NCBI GenBank assembly: GCA_002722645.1
Contig: PBML01000033.1
Coordinates: 5,301-11,256, forward strand
Length of the DNA: 5,956 nucleotides
DNA from: Acidobacteriota bacterium
Lineage (GTDB): Bacteria; Acidobacteriota; UBA890
Direction: 5' to 3'
Shown one piece after another: positions 5,619 through 5,956 of the stretch. The position numbers and the translations under genes were made by a program. Numbering within the stretch: the stretch's first letter is position 1; the number at the start of each line of letters is the position of its first letter. The notes under the pieces were generated by a model that searched no databases, had not been told where the DNA came from, and saw only the letters and a list, made by a program, of their open reading frames with translations.

Positions 5619-5956
5619 TTGGCAGGAATCTCGGCATATGGGGCCTATGTCCCGAGGTATCGGTTGGGCGCGGAGACCGATGGCTGGGAATCGGCCAGTC
5701 AACGCTCCGTCGCCAACTTCGACGAAGACAGCGTCAGCATGGCCGTGGCGGCCGCCATCGACTGCCTCAAGGGCTATGAACGTCAGGACATCGACGGGTT
5801 GCTGTTCGCCAGCACCACCCCGCCCTACGCCGAGAAACAGTGCGCTTCTATTATCGCCACTGCATTGGACCTGAGGCGGGACATCTTCACCGCTGACATC
5901 ACCGATGTACTGCGGGCCGGCACCACCGCCCTGAAATCGGCCCTGGATTCAGTCGC
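5619..5956 (+). CDS. Hydroxymethylglutaryl-CoA synthase family (thiolase-fold) protein, partial
   Basis: The visible 112 residues are the N-terminal part of a condensing-enzyme-fold protein of the HMG-CoA synthase family; the rest lies beyond the right edge. Family marks are GISAYGAYVPRYRL (3-16), SVANFDEDSVSMAVAAA (30-46), DGLLFASTTPPYAEKQ (59-74) and LRAGTTALKSALD (98-110). I chose TTG (5619-5621) because an in-frame TAG lies at 5595-5597, no ATG or GTG is available in frame between them, AAGG sits 6 nt upstream, and the protein then starts where the family does. Against human HMG-CoA synthase, an ungapped match of DITDVLRAGT to DTTNACYGGT puts Leu98 at the nucleophilic Cys position, and Thr66 appears at the general-base Glu position. 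It may therefore not catalyse the classic acetoacetyl-CoA condensation. Bacteria have HMGS-like proteins that work with DUF35/OB-fold partners, and this could be one. It is divergent from the peptidase gene. Confidence 0.85.
   Translation, partial: MAGISAYGAYVPRYRLGAETDGWESASQRSVANFDEDSVSMAVAAAIDCLKGYERQDIDGLLFASTTPPYAEKQCASIIATALDLRRDIFTADITDVLRAGTTALKSALDSV

Noticed and set aside
5638..5874. 78-codon plus-strand ORF beginning with ATG at 5638
   Set aside because: It is in a different frame from the HMGS-family protein, whose conserved motifs run through the same bases from TTG 5619.

Overview
The window looks like a fragment of a bacterial chromosome, most likely from the Chloroflexota (SAR202 or Dehalococcoidia-like). 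This placement is an inference from four things: two Cys-lipobox lipoproteins, an HMG-CoA-synthase-family protein, a family 5 peptide-type ABC system, and GTG/TTG starts in GC-rich genes. No rRNA or other marker confirms it. The genes are roughly 55-65 % GC, while the one large non-coding gap is only about 45 % GC.

Layout, left to right. (1) Positions 1-506, minus strand: the N-terminal part of a DppB/OppB-type permease, cut by the window edge. (2) Positions 507-647: an intercistronic spacer with two tandem hairpins, one of them a perfect 15-bp stem. (3) Positions 648-2462, minus: a family 5 extracellular solute-binding lipoprotein with a long Ala/Pro/Lys tether; it is transcribed first and the permease second. 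(4) Positions 2463-3626: about 1.1 kb with no convincing gene. The half next to the binding protein is very AT-rich and probably holds its promoter; the rest has scattered hairpins, one terminator-like element and two doubtful micro-ORFs. (5) Positions 3627-4154, minus: smpB. (6) Positions 4198-5403, minus: an S41 C-terminal processing peptidase lipoprotein, 43 bp upstream of smpB and probably co-transcribed with it. (7) Positions 5404-5618: a divergent control region with candidate promoters on both strands, an 11-bp-period direct repeat, a leader with mutually exclusive hairpins and an operator-like palindrome. (8) From 5619, plus: the N-terminal third of an HMG-CoA-synthase-like thiolase-fold protein, cut by the right edge.

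Functionally there are three units: an oligopeptide/dipeptide-type import operon running off the left end; a protein quality-control pair (peptidase plus the tmRNA partner SmpB); and a divergently transcribed acyl-CoA metabolism gene. I found no mobile element, CRISPR array, tRNA or tmRNA gene, and no clearly new multi-gene system. The points most worth a second look are the substituted catalytic positions in the HMGS-like protein and in the S41 peptidase, the regulatory architecture at 5428-5520, and the strong hairpin between the binding-protein and permease genes.
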